Assembly (NCBI GenBank): GCA_963716925.1
Contig: CAVQUX010000014.1
Span: 372,001 to 436,000, forward strand
Direction: 5' to 3'
Origin: DAISKN01 sp963716925
GTDB taxonomy: Bacteria > Acidobacteriota > Vicinamibacteria > Marinacidobacterales > SMYC01
Length of the DNA: 64,000 bases
Positions 61,682-64,000 of the stretch are shown one piece after another; positions within the stretch are counted from its first letter, which is position 1; each line of letters begins with the position of its first letter. The notes beneath the pieces are model-generated. The model did not search any database. It was not told where the DNA came from and saw nothing but the letters and a program-made list of their open reading frames with translations. The position numbers were made by a program, and so were the translations under genes.

Positions 61682-62593
61682 TCAGAAACGCAGCCGCCCT
61701 TCGGCGACCTCGACCGCCTTGCCGCCGACCCTCACTTCCACGGGTCCGGATTCGTCGGCATCGACCTCGACGGAGATCGCGCTCGGCCGGCCCATTTCGT
61801 AGCCCTGCTCGACCAGGATGCGCGCCGTGGGCCCGGCCTGCACCAGGCCGTGTTTCACGAGATAGGCGCCGAGGGCTCCCGAGGCGCTTCCGGTCGCGGG
61901 ATCCTCGACGATTCCCATCGCCAGGGCGAACATGCGCGCATGGACCGTGCTCTCGGCCAGGACGCACTCCCGGGTGAAAATCATGAAGCAGTCGGATTCC
62001 GTCTCCCTCAGCACCTGGCGCAGGGTCGCCGGATCGATCTCGATGCGGGCGAGGTCGTGGAGCGAGGCGGCGGGCACCATGAGCTGCGGTACCGCGGTCG
62101 AGACCACTTGAGCCCGAAGACCTCCCGGAAGGAGCTGCTCCTCGGGAAGTCCGACCGCGGCCGCGAGCAGGGCGCGATCGTCGCACTCGTCGAAGAAGCG
62201 CGGCGGCGACTGGGTCATGACGACCTCCTCGACTCTTCCTTCGCGCACCAGGATGTCCACCGGTAGGACCCCCGCCTTGCATTCCTGGAAGATCCGATGG
62301 GTCCCCTCTTCGAGTGGAATCATGCCTCGCTCGGCGAGCACGAAACAGGTGCCCACCACCGGGTGCCCGGCCAGGGGAAGCTCGGACACCGGCGTGAAGA
62401 TGCGCAGCCGGAACCGTGCCCTGAGGTCGGTCGGCGGCAGCACGAACGTCGTCTCGGAGAGGTTCATCTCCTTCGCGATCGACTGCATCTCGTCGCTGGT
62501 GAGCCCCTCCGCTTCGGGAAAAATGGCGAGCGGATTTCCCGTGAAAGGACGATCGGTGAAAACGTCGGCCTGAAAGTACCTGTACTCTCTCAT
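61682..62593 (-). CDS. PhzF family protein (isomerase fold)
   Basis: 303 residues from MREYRYFQADVFTDRPFTGNPLAIF, the standard N-terminus of the PhzF/DapF-like fold, with the catalytic Glu in LSETTFVL and PLAGHPVVGTCFVL following. LTFTRECVLAESTVHARMFA and GSASGALGAYLVKHGL fill the second half. PhzF isomerises trans-2,3-dihydro-3-hydroxyanthranilate in phenazine producers, but other members act on unrelated substrates; no phenazine genes are near. TAACAT (62604-62609) lies 10 nt upstream of this ATG. Confidence 0.88.
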   Translation of the reverse strand: MREYRYFQADVFTDRPFTGNPLAIFPEAEGLTSDEMQSIAKEMNLSETTFVLPPTDLRARFRLRIFTPVSELPLAGHPVVGTCFVLAERGMIPLEEGTHRIFQECKAGVLPVDILVREGRVEEVVMTQSPPRFFDECDDRALLAAAVGLPEEQLLPGGLRAQVVSTAVPQLMVPAASLHDLARIEIDPATLRQVLRETESDCFMIFTRECVLAESTVHARMFALAMGIVEDPATGSASGALGAYLVKHGLVQAGPTARILVEQGYEMGRPSAISVEVDADESGPVEVRVGGKAVEVAEGRLRF

Positions 62594-62603
62594 CGACATC
62601 GCA

Positions 62604-62609
62604 ATGTTA
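62604..62609 (-). promoter_or_regulatory. -10-like TAACAT of the PhzF gene
   Basis: 10 nt before the ATG at 62593, 4 nt before an alternative ATG at 62599. It supports the 62593 start. Confidence 0.4.
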
Positions 62610-62628
62610 GTCAAAGGCCGACCTCCGC

Positions 62629-63513
62629 TCAAGCCGGCGGTGCGACGACTTCGAGCTCCCGCGGCAGGACGTCGATTCGGACCGGCGTCTTCTGCAGAAA
62701 CTCTCCGTCGGCGAAGACCTCGGAAGGCTCCGGGGTCTCGATCGAAACCCAGGGAGTCTTGACGTAGGAGACGCTCGGATGGGAGAGATGCGCGCCGGTG
62801 AAGACGGTCGGAAACATCCGGAGGAGCGTCATCCGCGAGATCGCGCGCACGAGACAGAGATCGAGAAGCCCATCGTCTATCGAGGCCTCGGGAGCGATGC
62901 GCATGCCGCCGCCGTATCGGCTGGCGTTTCCCACCGCCGCGAATGTGATCGCTCCCTCGTATTCACCCCCCTGGTATCGAATCCGGGCGGCGAGGGGCCG
63001 GAAGTCGACGACGGTGCGGACCACGGCATAGCTGTAGAGAAGGCTTCCGGAGAGGAGGGGCGTATCCCGGGCCCTCCGCGCGGCCTTCGCGTCGAATCCC
63101 GCCCCCGCAATTCCAAGAAAGACTCCCGCCGGCGTGCGACCGAGATCGACGAGACGACGGCTTCCAGCGGCGAGTGCTTCGATCGAGTCCCGTTCGCTCC
63201 GGATTCCGATCTCGTGGGCGAAGTCGTTTCCCCGCCCCAACGGAAGCACCGCGAGAGGAGGCCGGTCCTTCCGGGGGACGCGAACGAGACCGTTCACGAC
63301 CGCGTGCAGCGTCCCGTCGCCGCCCGCGACCAGGACGATGTCCTGCTCTTCGAGGCGAGCCCTCGAAGCCCGTTCGCGCATCGCCTCCGCGGACTGAGGC
63401 GATTCGGTGGTGACCCGGGCACCGCCCTCCTTCAAGAGGGATTCGAGGTCGCTCGCGCGCCTGCGCCGCGAGGCGGTGCCCGAGCGATGATTCTCGAGAA
63501 GCAGGATTCGCAC
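62629..63513 (-). CDS. Diacylglycerol/YegS-like lipid kinase
   Basis: 294 residues, GTG start. Motifs: GGDGTLHAVVNGL (ATP-binding, VLVAGGDGT), LPLGRGNDFAHEIG, FLGIAGAGFDAKAARRARD, IAPEASIDDGLLDLCLV, and a C-terminal VFADGEFLQKTPVRI. This fits DgkA-independent DAGK/YegS proteins that phosphorylate lipids. The substrate is uncertain. The gene is read toward the PhzF gene. Confidence 0.88.
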   Translation of the reverse strand: MRILLLENHRSGTASRRRRASDLESLLKEGGARVTTESPQSAEAMRERASRARLEEQDIVLVAGGDGTLHAVVNGLVRVPRKDRPPLAVLPLGRGNDFAHEIGIRSERDSIEALAAGSRRLVDLGRTPAGVFLGIAGAGFDAKAARRARDTPLLSGSLLYSYAVVRTVVDFRPLAARIRYQGGEYEGAITFAAVGNASRYGGGMRIAPEASIDDGLLDLCLVRAISRMTLLRMFPTVFTGAHLSHPSVSYVKTPWVSIETPEPSEVFADGEFLQKTPVRIDVLPRELEVVAPPA

Positions 63514-63560
63514 GTCTCTTATTGGGCCCGAGTCTAACCTGTTATGCTTCGCGCGGTCGC

Positions 63561-64000
63561 ATGGACCCCCTCCTCTCGATCGTCGCCGTCGCCGCGTACT
63601 TCTGGCTTTGTGCCGCCTGGTTCGATCACGACCTCCGGCTCGGATTTCTTGCCGACGCTCCGCCGTGGATTCCCGGCATTCTGTTCGTCGCCTCGGCGGG
63701 GGCCCTCCTCTTCCGCCGCCGCTCGCGCCTGTCCTTCGGCCCCGACTCGCGAACCGCGGTTCTGCTCGCGCTCTTGGGGTTTCTGACGCGGGTTCCCTTC
63801 GTGCTCGAGGCCTACGGGCTGTTCAGCTCCGATGCGGCGGCGCAGGGAGTGATGGCGCTCCACATTCTCGAGGGGAAGCACCACCCCATCTACCTCTACA
63901 ACTGGTCGTACATTGGAAGCCTGAAGGCCATTCTCACCGCCGGCCTGTCCCTGCTCGTGGGCGATCCGGTGACGAGCTTCGCCCTCGCCGCCGCGCTGGT
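63561..64000 (+). CDS. Multi-pass membrane protein, glycosyltransferase family 39-like, 3' end cut by window edge
   Basis: About 146 codons visible from ATG 63561 (MDPLLSIVAVAAYFWLCAAWF). Several membrane helices (WIPGILFVASAGALLF, TAVLLALLGFLTRVPFVLEAYGLF) are followed by a loop with SSDAAAQGVMALHILEGKHHPIYLYNWSY, resembling the Asp-containing first periplasmic loop of lipid-linked mannosyltransferases. TATGCT at 63543 could be the promoter. Too incomplete for a firm call. Confidence 0.55.
   Translation, partial: MDPLLSIVAVAAYFWLCAAWFDHDLRLGFLADAPPWIPGILFVASAGALLFRRRSRLSFGPDSRTAVLLALLGFLTRVPFVLEAYGLFSSDAAAQGVMALHILEGKHHPIYLYNWSYIGSLKAILTAGLSLLVGDPVTSFALAAAL

Noticed and set aside
61682..62593. 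Phenazine biosynthesis locus
   Set aside because: PhzF alone does not make phenazine; no phzA-E genes are in the window.

Overview
The window is a 64 kb chromosomal stretch of a high-GC, diderm, probably Acidobacteriota-like bacterium. The evidence is a GWxTD-domain protein, a MglB/MglA pair, DUF4388 and FHA-EAL signalling proteins, Omp85/TamB outer-membrane biogenesis genes, many lipoproteins, and strongly GC-biased third codon positions that create long antisense shadow ORFs. It is mostly ordinary, densely packed chromosome. No prophage, insertion sequence or CRISPR array was seen. Both ends cut genes: an amidohydrolase at the left and a membrane glycosyltransferase-like protein at the right.

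Left third (1-20.9 kb): a divergent amidohydrolase/GWxTD pair; a PNPOx-like/DinB/MocR/GNAT operon with a likely MocR operator; a nucleoside-salvage block (two nucleoside hydrolases, ribokinase, lipoprotein phosphodiesterase); an FHA-EAL protein, ApbE, a TPR-zincin fusion, an M23 peptidase and an alpha/beta hydrolase preceded by a 38-codon ORF; a glycine-pentad repeat protein; a decayed glycosyltransferase/radical SAM pair; an esterase; and a terpene-cyclase-fold protein with a haem c motif.

Middle (20.9-43.6 kb): tRNA-Ser, SRP RNA, dnaX, ybaB and recR form a classic housekeeping block, followed by MglB/MglA, tRNA-Asn and a RelE-type toxin-antitoxin pair. Then come DUF4388 and AIM24-like proteins, a one-POTRA Omp85 protein, a persulfide dioxygenase-rhodanese fusion, glycerate kinase, an ECF-like sigma/anti-sigma pair, hslVU, an FN3 lipoprotein, an aldolase and a three-gene acyl-CoA carboxylase operon.

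Right third (43.6-64 kb): a TamB - seven-POTRA BamA-like - SurA_N-like operon, two glycosyltransferases with a coiled-coil partner, a primary-type sigma factor behind an AT-rich leader, an O-methyltransferase, an NtrC-type two-component system, a membrane-anchored peptide-binding protein, PhzF and a diacylglycerol-kinase-like protein.

Two cross-cutting signals stand out. About ten genes have a -10 hexamer only 6-10 nt before the start codon, which suggests frequent leaderless transcription. A GC-rich palindromic repeat family lies at 13.4, 21.0 and 59.5 kb. Several otherwise intact genes carry single frameshifts (GWxTD, sigma factor, FN3 lipoprotein); these may be sequencing errors and should be checked before being called pseudogenes.
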